A stretch of DNA of 64,000 bases from Loktanella sp. Alg231-35 (GCF_900143545.1 NZ_FREV01000002.1:18-64017); one strand, 5' to 3'. Positions 19,601-28,793 are shown, counted from the stretch's first letter. A program made the numbers and translations. The notes: generated from the sequence alone by a model not told the origin.

Positions 19601-20862
19601 CCAATACTGCCATTGATCCGCGCAGGCTGAGCGGGAACGCCAACTTTGATCTCAGTGTGAATGGTCCGGCGGATGTGTCATCCCTCAGCGGGCAGATCAC
19701 CTTTGCCAATGGACGTCTGGCCGCGCCAAATCTGGGCGAGGCTCTGACGGATATCGGCGGGCAGATTGCGCTGGGCGGAGGTACGGCACGTATCGATCTG
19801 ACGACGCGGGTCGAAAGCGGCGGCAGAGTAACCGTGAGTGGCCCCATCGCGCTAAGCGGTACCAATCAGGCAGAGGTGACCGTCGCGCTGCGCGATGTCG
19901 TGCTGCAGGACCCGGAACTATATTCTTCGCGGGTGTCAGGCGACATTACCCTGAACGGACCCTTGCAGGGTGGGGCGCGGATCAGAGGGCGACTGGAGCT
20001 TGGGCAGACCGATATTCAGGTGCCATCATCATCGATCAGCACCTTGGGTGAACTGCCCGCGGTTACCCATGTTGGCGCGCCCGTCGATGTGCGCCGGACA
20101 TTGGCCCGTGCAGGGTTGCTTGGTGACGGCCGCGAGAGCGGCGGCAACGGCGGCAGCAGCGGCCCGGCCTATCCGTTAGATATCGTGATCAACGCGCCGT
20201 CGCGTATCTTTATTCGGGGACGCGGATTGGACGCGGAATTGGGGGGCCGCCTGACGATTGGCGGTACCACGAATAATGTGATCCCCGTGGGGCGGTTTGC
20301 GCTGGTCCGGGGGCGTATTGATATCTTGCAGCAGCGGTTCCAACTGACCGAAGGCGTGGCCGCTTTGCAGGGTGATTTTGATCCGTTCATCAGGTTGGTT
20401 GCGACGACGGAAACCGAAACTGGCACCGTGATCAGTATTGTTGTTGAGGGGCCAGCGGGCGAGCCTGAGGTGAGTTTTCTGTCGGTTCCTGAATTGCCGC
20501 AGGACGAGGTGCTGTCGCAACTGATCTTTGGTCGCGACCTGCAAAGCATCAGCCCCTTGCAAGCGATCCAGCTTGCCTCGGCCATCAGCACATTGGCTGG
20601 GCGTGGCGGTGGGGCGCTGGACAATCTGCGCTCGAACATCGGCCTAGATGATTTTGACGTCACCACCGATGAAGAAGGCACTGCTGCCGTGCGTGCAGGC
20701 AAATACCTGAGTGAAAATATATATACGGATGTGACGGTCACCAGCGAAGGCGGCACAGAGGTCAACCTGAACCTTGATCTGACCGATGAAATCACAGCCA
20801 AGGGCAGTGTTGATCAGGACGGCGAAACCGGGATCGGGCTTTTTTTTGAGCGTGACTATTAA
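16606..20862 (+). CDS. tamB: TamB-like translocation/assembly module protein
   Basis: A 1418-residue periplasmic protein with a hydrophobic N-terminus (MRFLIICTLNLAPVWAAAQ) that may act as signal or anchor. It is followed by long repetitive beta-rich sequence full of G/A/L/D, as in AsmA/TamB bridge proteins. The last 350 residues are the DUF490 TamB domain, with RGRGLDAELGG, GRFALVRGRIDILQQRF and SQLIFGRD. The very end has an amphipathic strand and terminal FERDY. TTG at 16603 would add one residue; ATG 16606 is preferred. TamB proteins are implicated in outer-membrane protein insertion and lipid transport between membranes. Confidence 0.93.
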   Translation: MRFLIICTLNLAPVWAAAQSQEDEDKGYLTTLIEDNLSSVSSQVNIQGFEGALSSAASIQSLTISDAEGIWLTLEDIVLEWNRRALLRGAIDVQELSAARIIVARPPISEDTGPAPEAAPFSLPELPVSVSLDQLNIAEIALGEAFLGEEISVSLTGSAQLSGGEGAANIIATRLGPKAGVFELNGAYANATRVLDLLLNLEEGPDGIAARIIDLPGRPAVRLSVEGNAPVDDYAATLAIATDGQDRLTGEFALANANGAQRISLNVGGDVSPLFEPAYQGFFGTDASLSAEVIQTADGGIDIPALNLDAGRVALTGALRIGNQGWPELIDLRGGITPLGGEKVLLPLSGPETLVDGMDLTVAYDATRSEDWQVDIGIAGFARPGLDIETLSLTGGGVLRPGEGADVGAFTATLEYGAEGLSLDDAGASQAFGDAIGGVFEASRGEGEQTEIGRFTLSGAGLEAEARATIAGPDAGFRTIATLDADVAGLARFSTFVGQNLGGGAAVNVQLDTTPLDGLFNVVVTGDTDNLSIGFPEADRVLAGTGTIAATAVRDTDGTRLEDLSVRTDAANLRASAELTSDGAEAELSAQLNDLSLVVQELTGPAIVAGDVAQRADGTIAFNLAGNGPATSFSTSGTVNPAEVGQTINANLAADIRDLSRYAALTNRPLSGAVNLEARGVLLSDGLRFDADISGDTRNLVTGTPKIDPLLAGRGSFQAAIARPANDSYRLSDLLVRTPQMRLQGQADVNLAGSNSADLSFRINDASLLDASLSGPITLNLNAEPAPDDATAAVLNIAGPGTELSLDAVVAAPANGYEVVGDLAAKVDSLATYAGMIGQPVKGSIDLTASGRILPDLTRFDSQVTLRSEDLGIGNPTLDALLAGTGRINANIGLEDEMLSLRTLEVSTREVSIVAALNGNAGIGQGRFNASLRDVGVLTDQISGPVRATGSASLDDAGNWGIDANGTGPGGLAARIVGDYRQNGTLDIDVNGSAPLALANTAIDPRRLSGNANFDLSVNGPADVSSLSGQITFANGRLAAPNLGEALTDIGGQIALGGGTARIDLTTRVESGGRVTVSGPIALSGTNQAEVTVALRDVVLQDPELYSSRVSGDITLNGPLQGGARIRGRLELGQTDIQVPSSSISTLGELPAVTHVGAPVDVRRTLARAGLLGDGRESGGNGGSSGPAYPLDIVINAPSRIFIRGRGLDAELGGRLTIGGTTNNVIPVGRFALVRGRIDILQQRFQLTEGVAALQGDFDPFIRLVATTETETGTVISIVVEGPAGEPEVSFLSVPELPQDEVLSQLIFGRDLQSISPLQAIQLASAISTLAGRGGGALDNLRSNIGLDDFDVTTDEEGTAAVRAGKYLSENIYTDVTVTSEGGTEVNLNLDLTDEITAKGSVDQDGETGIGLFFERDY

Positions 20863-20887
20863 GGCGATCACTAATCCCCGCGCTGTA

Positions 20888-21571
20888 ATGGCCGCACAGA
20901 ACAATGCCGATTGGTATGCGATGATGTGGGATATTCGCGGGCTACGTTACCTGCGCGATGCGCATGGGTTTCGGGCGATTGACCCGCCACCGCCGTATCA
21001 TAGTTGGGTCACAGCGATTCAAGGCGCGCCGATTGCACAGTTGATTGCGCCGCTGCTGGACCGCCCTGGTTTTGGCGTGAAAGATGCCAGCGGTCAGTTT
21101 GATTTGTCTGACCTCGCCTTGCGCAGGCTCATTTCCGCGTCATGGTTATGGCATCCCCCCGATGCGGGTGCTGAGACGCATGGATGGGAGCAGATCACAA
21201 CCCCTGCCGCTCTTGCCCGGTGGGAGGTGGCGTGGAGGGATAGTTCCCCTGCGGATCAACGCCAATTTCCCGATGCCATTTTGGCGCGTGAAGACGTAAG
21301 CCTATGGGGGCGTAAGGCGCCCCAAGGCTATGACGCGGGTGTGATTGCCAATCTGTCAGAGGATTGCGTAGGCCTGTCCAACCTGTTTGGTACAAAGGCA
21401 CGGCCGGCGGCCACGGCACTTTGTGCGGGTTTTGGCGGTGGGTTGCCGCTCGTGGGGTACGAGTGGTGTGATGACCTGACCACAGCACTTGCGTCGGGGT
21501 GGAAATCTACGGGCGATCTGGCGGTTTGGGTCAAGCCCGACGAAAGCTGCGCGCCTCATGGCACGGGCTGA
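20888..21571 (+). CDS. Hypothetical protein, function not recognised
   Basis: A 227-residue soluble protein beginning MAAQNNADWYAMMWDIRGLR; the frame is open further upstream into tamB, but the first ATG after the tamB stop is the sensible start. It is rich in Trp and Gly/Pro (RDAHGFRAIDPPPPYHSW, SASWLWHPPD). No signal peptide, membrane span or known motif. It follows tamB by 25 nt on the same strand and could be its operon partner. Its coding bias matches its neighbours, so it is probably real. Confidence 0.65.
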   Translation: MAAQNNADWYAMMWDIRGLRYLRDAHGFRAIDPPPPYHSWVTAIQGAPIAQLIAPLLDRPGFGVKDASGQFDLSDLALRRLISASWLWHPPDAGAETHGWEQITTPAALARWEVAWRDSSPADQRQFPDAILAREDVSLWGRKAPQGYDAGVIANLSEDCVGLSNLFGTKARPAATALCAGFGGGLPLVGYEWCDDLTTALASGWKSTGDLAVWVKPDESCAPHGTG

Positions 21572-21629
21572 CGGCGCAAGCATTGTAGAGCTTTCGGTCC
21601 CCATCAAGTGAACCAAAAATGTGCTGGCC

Positions 21630-22637
21630 TCATCCGTTGACCGCCAGCACCTCTTCGGCTTCGTGGAAGGGGCAGGCAACCAGATGGTTGCCGCCGATAT
21701 CCTCCAACGCGGGCTTTGTTTCGGCACAAGAGACCTGCGCTTTGGGACAACGCGTGCGAAACACGCAGCCGCTTGGTGGTGCAAGTGGCGAGGGTAATTC
21801 ACCTTCCAGAATAGGGCGCGGTCGGGCCCGTTCCAGCACAGGATCAGGGATCGGCACCGAGGCGATCAGCGCCTGACTATAGGGATGCTCTGGCGCGGTG
21901 GTCAGTTTACGACTGTCCGCCGTTTCCATCACGCGCCCCAGATACAGCACCAGAGTGCGGTCGCTGATATGCTTTACCACGCTTAAATCATGGGCGATGA
22001 AGATCATCGAAAGCCCCATGTCGCGCTGCAATTCCATCAACAGATTGATGACCTGTGCCTGCACTGACACGTCTAGCGCCGAGACCGGTTCGTCGCAGAT
22101 AATCAGCTTTGGTTTCAGGATCAGCGCACGGGCGATCCCGATCCGCTGGCATTGTCCGCCCGAGAATTCATGCGGGTAGCGGTTGATCAGGTTGGGCAGC
22201 AGGCCGACCCGTTCCATCAGCTCGCGCACGCGTTTCTTGACCTCGTCGCGCGGCGTGTTTGGTTCATGGGTGATCAGCGGCTCGGCGATAATCTCGCCCA
22301 CGGTCATGCGCGGGTTCAGCGCTGCCAGCGGATCCTGAAAGATCATCTGCACGTCGCGGCGATGCACCCGGCGCTGCTTGGGGTCCATGTTCGCCAGATC
22401 ATGCCCTTCGAACATGATATTCCCGTCGGATGATGGGATCGTCCCAACGATGGCACGGGCGAGTGTCGATTTCCCCGACCCTGATTCCCCAACGATGCCA
22501 AGGCATTCACCGGGTTTGAGATCGAATGACACTTCGGACACGGCATGCAGCTTGCGCGGCGGTGTCCAAGGCCATGATCCCGGTTTTCGCACGTCAAAGG
22601 TGACAGACAGATTACGGACAGAAAGAAGCGACTCCAT
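21630..22637 (-). CDS. oppF: Oligopeptide ABC transporter ATP-binding protein OppF
   Basis: A 335-residue ATPase with Walker A GESGSGKS, signature SGGQCQRIGIARALI, Walker B LIICDEPVSALD and a C-terminal oligopeptide-transporter extension with conserved cysteines (CVFRTRCPKAQVSC). Such extensions can bind an Fe-S cluster in Dpp/Opp ATPases. Last gene of the minus-strand oppABCDF operon; its ATG overlaps the oppD stop by 1 nt. It pairs with OppD to power peptide uptake. Confidence 0.93.
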   Translation of the reverse strand: MESLLSVRNLSVTFDVRKPGSWPWTPPRKLHAVSEVSFDLKPGECLGIVGESGSGKSTLARAIVGTIPSSDGNIMFEGHDLANMDPKQRRVHRRDVQMIFQDPLAALNPRMTVGEIIAEPLITHEPNTPRDEVKKRVRELMERVGLLPNLINRYPHEFSGGQCQRIGIARALILKPKLIICDEPVSALDVSVQAQVINLLMELQRDMGLSMIFIAHDLSVVKHISDRTLVLYLGRVMETADSRKLTTAPEHPYSQALIASVPIPDPVLERARPRPILEGELPSPLAPPSGCVFRTRCPKAQVSCAETKPALEDIGGNHLVACPFHEAEEVLAVNG

Positions 22638-23602
22638 TACGCGACCTCCTTCACGGGTAGATGGCAGGCGCGGCGCCGTCCCGGCGTCACCTCAAGCGAT
22701 GGACGCTCGGCCCGGCAATTGTCCAGAACCTGCGCGCAGCGCGGCGAGAATGGACAGCCAGCAGGCAAGCGTGACATGTCCGGTGGTTCACCTGCGATCG
22801 TGGCCAATTCGGCGGTTTCCTTGTCCAAACGCGGCACGGCTTTCAGCAATCCGCTAGTGTATGGGTGCGATGGATCAGAGAAGATATCGTCGGTGGGACC
22901 TTCCTCCATGATCTGCCCGCCATACATGACCAGCGTGCGGTCACAGAAGCCCGCCACGATTCCAAGGTCGTGGGTGATCAGAATGATTGCAGTGCCAAAG
23001 TCCTGCCGGATATCGCCCAAGAGCTGCATGATCTGGGCTTGCACGGTCACGTCCAGCGCTGTCGTTGGTTCATCCGCGATCAGCAGGCGAGGCTGACACA
23101 GCAGCGACATCGCAATCATGATCCGTTGGCGCATGCCGCCGGAGAACTCATGCGGGAACATGGTGATACGCGCACGGGCATCAGGAATGCGGACCGCATC
23201 CAGCATGCGTACGGCCTCAGTCACCGCCGCTGATTTGCTAAGGCCTTGGTGCAGCATCAGCACCTCGGCCATCTGATCGCTCACCCGCAGGTAAGGGTTC
23301 AGCGATGTCATGGGATCCTGAAAGATCATCGCCATATCTTTGCTGCGGATTTTGTTCAGCTGACGGGTATTCATCGCCAGCAGATCTTGCCCGTCAAACC
23401 GGGCCTGCCCTGTGGCCTGCCCGTTCTTGGCTAAAAGCCCCATCGCAGCAAAGGCAGTCTGGCTTTTGCCCGACCCGCTTTCACCCACAATCGCGAGGGT
23501 TTCACCCTTGTCGATATTCAGGCTGAGCCCGTTTACGGCATGTACATCGCCATCGGCGGTGGTGAAAGTGACCCGCAGGTCTTCGATTTCCAGAAGGCTC
23601 AT
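22637..23602 (-). CDS. oppD: Oligopeptide ABC transporter ATP-binding protein OppD
   Basis: A 321-residue ATPase with Walker A GESGSGKS, signature SGGMRQRIMIAMSLL, Walker B LLIADEPTTALD, H-loop ITHDLG, and the C-terminal cysteine-containing tail (CPFSPRCAQVLDNC) of the Opp/Dpp family. It lies 2 nt after oppC and shares the 22637 overlap with oppF, indicating tight translational coupling. Cytoplasmic, bound to the OppB/OppC permease. Confidence 0.94.
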   Translation of the reverse strand: MSLLEIEDLRVTFTTADGDVHAVNGLSLNIDKGETLAIVGESGSGKSQTAFAAMGLLAKNGQATGQARFDGQDLLAMNTRQLNKIRSKDMAMIFQDPMTSLNPYLRVSDQMAEVLMLHQGLSKSAAVTEAVRMLDAVRIPDARARITMFPHEFSGGMRQRIMIAMSLLCQPRLLIADEPTTALDVTVQAQIMQLLGDIRQDFGTAIILITHDLGIVAGFCDRTLVMYGGQIMEEGPTDDIFSDPSHPYTSGLLKAVPRLDKETAELATIAGEPPDMSRLPAGCPFSPRCAQVLDNCRAERPSLEVTPGRRRACHLPVKEVA

Positions 23603-23604
23603 AT

Positions 23605-24531
23605 TCAGCGGTCCTTAGGGTCGAGTGCATCGCGCAAACCGTCGCCGACAAAGAAGAAGGCGAAGATGGTGACGACAAAGAAAAACAACGGATAGGCGAT
23701 CTGCCAGTAATAGCCGAACTGCATGGTGCGCGATCCTTCGTTGATCAAGGCACCCAGTGATGTGGCAGGTTCTTGTACACCGAGGCCCAGAAAGCTGATG
23801 AAACTTTCAAAGATGATCATGTTGGGGACCAGCAAGGTGGCATAGACGATCACGATTCCCAGCAGGTTGGGTACGATATGGCGTAGGATGATTTTGACGG
23901 GGTGCACGCCAGTGGCGACAGCGACCTCGACAAATTCCTTGTTCTTGATGGTCAGCGTCTGACCCCGCGCGATCCGGGCCATATCCAGCCATGAGATCAG
24001 CCCGATCCCCAAGAAAAGCATGAAGATAGAGCGCCCAAAGATGACCAGCATCAAGATCAGCACGAACATGAAGGGAATCGACATGAGCACATCCACGATG
24101 CGCATCATCAGCCCGTCAACGCGGCCGCCATAGTATCCAGCCGTAGCACCATAAAGCGTGCCGACAATCACCGCGACCAAAGCACCGACGACACCCACCA
24201 TCAGTGAGATGCCAGTGCCCTGCACGGTTCGCGCAAACAGGTCGCGCCCGTTGCTGTCAGTACCAAAGTAGTGCCCGGTCTCAACAGATGGCACACCCTT
24301 GTAGGCGTTGCTGCCGATCAGGCTGAAATCGACAAAGTCGTTCTCGTACTGTGCGAAGACCCCACCAAAAAGGGCAAACCCTGCGACCATAATCAGCATG
24401 ATCAGGGAAATAACCGCGGCCTTGTTGCGGAAAAACCGGGTGCGGGCATCGGCCCAAAGCGACCGGCCTTTGACTTCGGCCAGTTCCATCGCGTCGCCGA
24501 CACCTTCGACGGCAGCTCTGTTGGGAAACAT
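23605..24531 (-). CDS. oppC: Oligopeptide ABC transporter permease OppC
   Basis: A 308-residue inner-membrane permease. The N-terminal OppC-type segment RFFRNKAAVISLIMLIMV is the first helix. The binding-protein-dependent permease loop, contacting the ATPases, lies around RIARGQTLTIKNKEFVEVA. About six membrane helices are expected. It sits between oppB (13 nt upstream) and oppD (2 nt downstream). Confidence 0.94.
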   Translation of the reverse strand: MFPNRAAVEGVGDAMELAEVKGRSLWADARTRFFRNKAAVISLIMLIMVAGFALFGGVFAQYENDFVDFSLIGSNAYKGVPSVETGHYFGTDSNGRDLFARTVQGTGISLMVGVVGALVAVIVGTLYGATAGYYGGRVDGLMMRIVDVLMSIPFMFVLILMLVIFGRSIFMLFLGIGLISWLDMARIARGQTLTIKNKEFVEVAVATGVHPVKIILRHIVPNLLGIVIVYATLLVPNMIIFESFISFLGLGVQEPATSLGALINEGSRTMQFGYYWQIAYPLFFFVVTIFAFFFVGDGLRDALDPKDR

Positions 24532-24544
24532 TTGTCAGCCCCCT

Positions 24545-25468
24545 TTAATAGCGGATCTTGGGGTCAATCCAGGCGTAAAGGATATCGACCACAAGGTTGA
24601 AAAGGATCGTCAGGGTGCCCACCAGAATGGTGATCCCCATGATGACGGAATAATCGCGGTTGAAGGCAGAGTTCACAAAGAACTGCCCAATGCCACCTGT
24701 AGAAAAGAACACATCGATGATCACCGACCCGGTGATCATGCCCACAAATGCTGGCCCCAGATAGGACAGCACCGGCAGGATGGTCGGTTTCATCGCGTGC
24801 CGCCAGATGACGCGGCGCATCGGTAGGCCTTTGGCTTGGGCGGTGCGGATGAAGTTGGTGTTGAGAACTTCCAGCATTGACGAGCGCGTGATCCGCGCAA
24901 TCGACGCCATGTAAGATGTGGAAAGGGCAATCACCGGCATGATCAGGTAATTCCACTGCCCGCCTTCCCAGCCACCTCCGGGCAACCAGCCTAGCCAAAG
25001 CGTGAAGACCAGCAACAGGATTGGGGCCATCACGAAATTTGGCAGAACCTGCGCGCCGATGGAAATGCCAACAGCGAGGTAGTCGAGCCATGTGTTTTGC
25101 TTGATCGCCGCTGCAACACCGAGTGAAACACCAACGGTGACGGCCACGACAAATGACCAGAACCCGTAGGTGAGTGTCACAGGGAAGCCTTGTGCGATCA
25201 CGTCATTGACGGTGCGATCCTTGTATTGGAACGACGGTCCGAAATCGAATTGGGTTACCACGCCGACGACGTAGTTCACGATCTGTTTCCAGAACGGCTG
25301 ATCCAGTCCGTATTTGGCCTCAATATTGGCCAACACCTCGGGCGGCAAAGGGCGTTCAGAATTGAACGGGCCACCTGGTGCGGAATACATCAGTACGAAC
25401 GATAGGACGACCAGTATCAAAAGGGTCGGAATGGCCACAGCAAGGCGGCGGGCAACAAAGCTCAGCAT
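24545..25468 (-). CDS. oppB: Oligopeptide ABC transporter permease OppB
   Basis: A 307-residue inner-membrane permease with the OppB/DppB N-terminus MLSFVARRLAVAIPTLLIL and the EAA-like loop RITRSSMLEVLNTNFIRTA followed by AKGLP. Six hydrophobic spans are visible. It is separated from oppA by 70 nt that contain a strong hairpin, so its expression probably depends on read-through past that structure. Confidence 0.94.
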   Translation of the reverse strand: MLSFVARRLAVAIPTLLILVVLSFVLMYSAPGGPFNSERPLPPEVLANIEAKYGLDQPFWKQIVNYVVGVVTQFDFGPSFQYKDRTVNDVIAQGFPVTLTYGFWSFVVAVTVGVSLGVAAAIKQNTWLDYLAVGISIGAQVLPNFVMAPILLLVFTLWLGWLPGGGWEGGQWNYLIMPVIALSTSYMASIARITRSSMLEVLNTNFIRTAQAKGLPMRRVIWRHAMKPTILPVLSYLGPAFVGMITGSVIIDVFFSTGGIGQFFVNSAFNRDYSVIMGITILVGTLTILFNLVVDILYAWIDPKIRY

Positions 25469-25496
25469 GGGTCAGGTATCCAGACAGAATGGGAAA

Positions 25497-25522
25497 ACCG
25501 CGCCCCGTTGTGGGGGCGCGGT
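25497..25522 (-). terminator. Strong hairpin between oppA and oppB
   Basis: Perfect 10-bp arms ACCGCGCCCC / GGGGCGCGGT around the 6-nt loop GTTGTG. It lies 17 nt after the oppA stop and 29 nt before the oppB start, with no clear U-tract. In many binding-protein operons such a structure stabilises the mRNA of the binding-protein gene or partly terminates transcription, giving more binding protein than permease; that role is inferred here. Confidence 0.7.
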
Positions 25523-25538
25523 CTATCACGTGGTGTGA

Positions 25539-27173
25539 TTACTCGGCGATCTTAAAGAGATCTTTGGAGTACCATTGCTGTTGGAAGTTCTCGAAGGGCC
25601 AACCTTCGAGGTTCTCTGCGTACATGTAGACAGAGGCGTAGTGGTAGATCGGAATGATCGGCGTGTCTTGCGCGATGAATTCCTCTACACGGTCATAGTT
25701 GGCCTGCGCGTTGTCGGACGTCTTGGCTTCTTCCAGCAGCGCATCAACTTCCGAGTTGACGTACTTGCTGTCGTTATAGCCGGACTCGGACTGCATCAGG
25801 TCAAGGAAGGTGGACGCTTCGTTATAGTCCGCACACCAACCCCCGCGGGCAACTTCGTAGTCGCCGTTTGAACGGGCCTCGAGGAATGTTTGCCATTCCT
25901 GATTGGCCAGCACTGTTTCAACACCCAGTGTCTGCTTCCACATCTGGCTGACAGCCACCGCCACGGATTTGTGACTTTCGGATGTGTTGTAGACCAAATC
26001 GATCTCAAGCGGGTTGTCGGCACCGTAACCGGCCTCTGCCATCAGCTCAGCGGCCATGGCGTTTCGATCTTCCTGCGTCATCGTCGCCATCGGGATATCT
26101 GGCGTTTCAAAACCAGCAGTCGCCCAGTGGGTGAACGTATAAGCGGCCTTCTGACCACCGGCGAGGACGTTTTCCACGATGATATCGCGGTCAATCGCAA
26201 GGCTCAGGGCTTTACGCACGTTAGGGTCTTGCACATCTTCGGACGCAGCATCGCGCAGGTTGAACATATAGTAGTAAGAACATGCTTCCGGCACGGACAC
26301 GGCTTGATCAGGGAATTCCTCGGACAGACGCGGGAACTGGCCGGCTGGCACGTGGGTGCGATCCAACTCGCCCGCCAGATAGCGTGTCAGGGCTACGTTT
26401 TCATCGCTGATGACCAGCGATGTGACCTCTTCGAGGATCGTATTTTCGTTGTCCCAGTACATTTCGTTGCGCGCCCGGACGAGCTTTTCCTGCGGCACAT
26501 GCTCGGTCAGCATATAAGCGCCGTTGGACACCATGTTGCCCGGCTTGGTCCAGTCAGAGCCGAACTCATCCACGGTCGCCTGATGCACTGGGAAAGTGGT
26601 AAAATGGGTCAGCATTAGCGGGAAGTAAGGCAGTGGCTGTGTCAGACGCACTTCCAATGTGGTGTCGTCGATTGCAGTCACACCCAGATCAGCAGGCATG
26701 ACATCGCCCGAGATAACTTCAGACGCGTTTTCCAACGCCATGATTTCGATGAACCATGAATAAGGGGATGCAAGTTCGGGAGACGCGGCCCTCTTCCATG
26801 CATATTCAAAATCACCGGCAGTGACAGTGTCGCCGTTGGACCACTTTGCATCATTACGCAGGGTGAACGTGTAAACTAGATTGTCATCGCTGACTGTGTG
26901 GCTCAGCGCGACACCGGGGGCAAGGTTACCAGCAGGGTCTTGGTTATAAAGACCTTCAAACAGGTCACGCAGGATGTCGCCACCGGCGCTGTCTTCTGCA
27001 AGACCCGGATCAATCGACGGGCTTTCGTCGAGATCGCGGTAAACGAATGTCTGATCAGAGGCGAGCGGCTCGCCTGTTTCTGGATGTGTGGCATGGGCGT
27101 CAGCAAAAACGGCGCCTGTGCCTGCGATGAGCAAGGCCGCGGTGCTGGCCAGAAGTTTGGTTCTCAATGTCAT
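25539..27173 (-). CDS. oppA: Oligopeptide-binding periplasmic protein OppA
   Basis: A 544-residue solute-binding protein. The signal peptide MTLRTKLLASTAALLIAG... ends AVFADA, with Sec cleavage near residue 26. Family segments include the N-terminal FVYRDLDESPSIDPGLAED, RNDAKWSNGDTVTAGDFEYAW (signature of SBP_bac_5) and LSLAIDRDIIVENVL. The OppA/MppA subtype is suggested by FEGLYNQDP and the PYFPLMLTH segment. The ATG at 27171-27173 has GGGAG upstream; an earlier in-frame start would spoil the signal peptide. It is first gene of the operon, with a 277-nt leader to the next gene. Confidence 0.95.
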   Translation of the reverse strand: MTLRTKLLASTAALLIAGTGAVFADAHATHPETGEPLASDQTFVYRDLDESPSIDPGLAEDSAGGDILRDLFEGLYNQDPAGNLAPGVALSHTVSDDNLVYTFTLRNDAKWSNGDTVTAGDFEYAWKRAASPELASPYSWFIEIMALENASEVISGDVMPADLGVTAIDDTTLEVRLTQPLPYFPLMLTHFTTFPVHQATVDEFGSDWTKPGNMVSNGAYMLTEHVPQEKLVRARNEMYWDNENTILEEVTSLVISDENVALTRYLAGELDRTHVPAGQFPRLSEEFPDQAVSVPEACSYYYMFNLRDAASEDVQDPNVRKALSLAIDRDIIVENVLAGGQKAAYTFTHWATAGFETPDIPMATMTQEDRNAMAAELMAEAGYGADNPLEIDLVYNTSESHKSVAVAVSQMWKQTLGVETVLANQEWQTFLEARSNGDYEVARGGWCADYNEASTFLDLMQSESGYNDSKYVNSEVDALLEEAKTSDNAQANYDRVEEFIAQDTPIIPIYHYASVYMYAENLEGWPFENFQQQWYSKDLFKIAE

Positions 27174-27450
27174 TAAAGATCTCCCTGTTGTTGTGTCTCT
27201 GAAGGACACAATCAGTGGCTAATTTGCGCGATTGCTGCGCAGGTAGAGATATCTTTTGCTGTCAGAGGGGGAATGGCAAGCTGATTTCCGGCAGGATCCT
27301 ATGACAAGCTACTTCGGCGGGTTTTGGCCCGCTGTCGTGCAAAATGGTGATCAAATCTGCGGTGCAGATGGAATTTTCTGACTGCGGCCGGGCGCAATGC
27401 CATCGGGCGCAGGGCGTTCTGCGGCTTGTTCAGCGCGTCTTTCTGTCGGT

Positions 27451-27813
27451 CTAGCGCAGTCTGAAAAAGGCTGAGTCGCCCGCGCCACGGTCCACAGTAA
27501 AACGCAACCGCTCGTTGCCTTGTGCTTCGACAAGCTGGCAGTTGTAGGGGATAGGATCACCGCCCCAACTCATCTCGCGGCAAAAAAACCCGTCTTCCCA
27601 TGACCATGTACCCGCGATGTCCCAACCCACGGCAGAACCGTCGATTTGGCCATTTTCACGCACGTTTAATCGCACGCCATAGAAGAAGTTGCGCAGCTCT
27701 TTGCCTTGGATCAGTGAAACGAATGTCTGTTCGTCTTTCACAGGAGCATAGCCGTCAGCCGCCGCAGGGGCTGCCACACCAATAAGCGCCAGAGATAGAA
27801 TCGCGTGTTTCAT
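27451..27813 (-). CDS. Small secreted hypothetical protein
   Basis: A 120-residue protein with a clear signal peptide (MKHAILSLALIGVAAPAAA, cut near residue 19) and a mature part of about 100 residues containing GTWSWEDGFFCREMSWGGD and two cysteines that could form a disulphide. The pattern of a turn, then GTW and a FC-x(2-4)-W segment recalls DUF995-type periplasmic proteins, but I am not certain. The start is chosen at 27813 for spacing from AGAGGTG. It lies 81 nt downstream of dapB on the same strand. Confidence 0.75.
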   Translation of the reverse strand: MKHAILSLALIGVAAPAAADGYAPVKDEQTFVSLIQGKELRNFFYGVRLNVRENGQIDGSAVGWDIAGTWSWEDGFFCREMSWGGDPIPYNCQLVEAQGNERLRFTVDRGAGDSAFFRLR

Positions 27814-27894
27814 CATGCACCTCTTTTTTGAAAGGACATGGTTGTTACGCACGAAAACCGTAACTGGTTCACTCGAACCAGAATGGATCAGAGG

Positions 27895-28704
27895 TTATAG
27901 GCCGAGCACATCCAGCATATCGTATTCTCCGGGGGATTTGTCTTGCCCCCAAAGAGCGGCCTTGAGCGCGCCCCGCGCAAAGATCGCCCGATCCGTGGCC
28001 AGATGCCGCAGCACGATCCGTTCGCCTGCTGCGGCGAACATGACATCATGTTCGCCCACGATGTCGCCACCGCGAATGGCACTGAACCCGATGTCTCCTT
28101 TCTTGCGCGCACCTGTGATCCCATCGCGCCCGCTGTCACTGACATCCTTGAGCGATACACCGCGCCCTTCAGCGGCGGCCTCGCCCAGCATCAAGGCTGT
28201 GCCCGATGGCGCGTCGACCTTTTGGTTGTGGTGCGCCTCGATGATCTCAATATCAAAATCATCGTCCAGAGCCGCTGCGACCTTGCGCGTCAGTTGCACC
28301 AGCAGATTGACGCCCAATGACATATTGCCCGCGCGCACGATTACCGCATGTCGAGCGGCAACATTGATCGCTTTAAGGTCGTCATCCGACAACCCAGTGG
28401 TACCGATCACATGCACCGCACGCGCTTGTGCGGCCAGGCCCGCAAAACCAACGGTCGCAGCGGGTGAAGTGAAATCGATGACCGCCTGTGCCTTGGCAAA
28501 CACCTCAACCGCGTCGTCAGTGACTGTTACACCGACCGGCGCGCCACCTGTTGCGATGCCCACGTCCTGCCCGACCCAAGCATGGCCCTCACGCTCTAAC
28601 ACCCCCACAAGGCGGCATTTGTCAGAGGCCAGAACCGTCTGCGTCAGCATCTGGCCCATTCTGCCCGATGCCCCAGTGATCACGATGCCGGGTAAGTCTG
28701 TCAT
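27895..28704 (-). CDS. dapB: 4-hydroxy-tetrahydrodipicolinate reductase
   Basis: A 269-residue enzyme of lysine and diaminopimelate synthesis that reduces 4-hydroxy-tetrahydrodipicolinate with NAD(P)H. The nucleotide-binding motif is GASGRMGQM near the N-terminus and the catalytic/substrate motif is [16 protein letters not shown]. The ATG at 28702-28704 has AAGGA 8 nt upstream, preferred over an ATG five codons earlier. It is divergent from rbfA with an 89-nt gap. Confidence 0.96.
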   Translation of the reverse strand: MTDLPGIVITGASGRMGQMLTQTVLASDKCRLVGVLEREGHAWVGQDVGIATGGAPVGVTVTDDAVEVFAKAQAVIDFTSPAATVGFAGLAAQARAVHVIGTTGLSDDDLKAINVAARHAVIVRAGNMSLGVNLLVQLTRKVAAALDDDFDIEIIEAHHNQKVDAPSGTALMLGEAAAEGRGVSLKDVSDSGRDGITGARKKGDIGFSAIRGGDIVGEHDVMFAAAGERIVLRHLATDRAIFARGALKAALWGQDKSPGEYDMLDVLGL

Positions 28705-28793
28705 GGTCTTGTCCTTCAATCCTTCGTCCCGTCTTAGCGGCGGATGGCCCGCTGTGCAAAGCCTAGCTTGGCAACCGGCCCAACAGCCCTTAA

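Noticed and set aside
27351..27560. Minus-strand frame downstream of the small secreted protein
   Set aside because: Overlaps the end of that protein in another frame and has no recognisable sequence or ribosome site.
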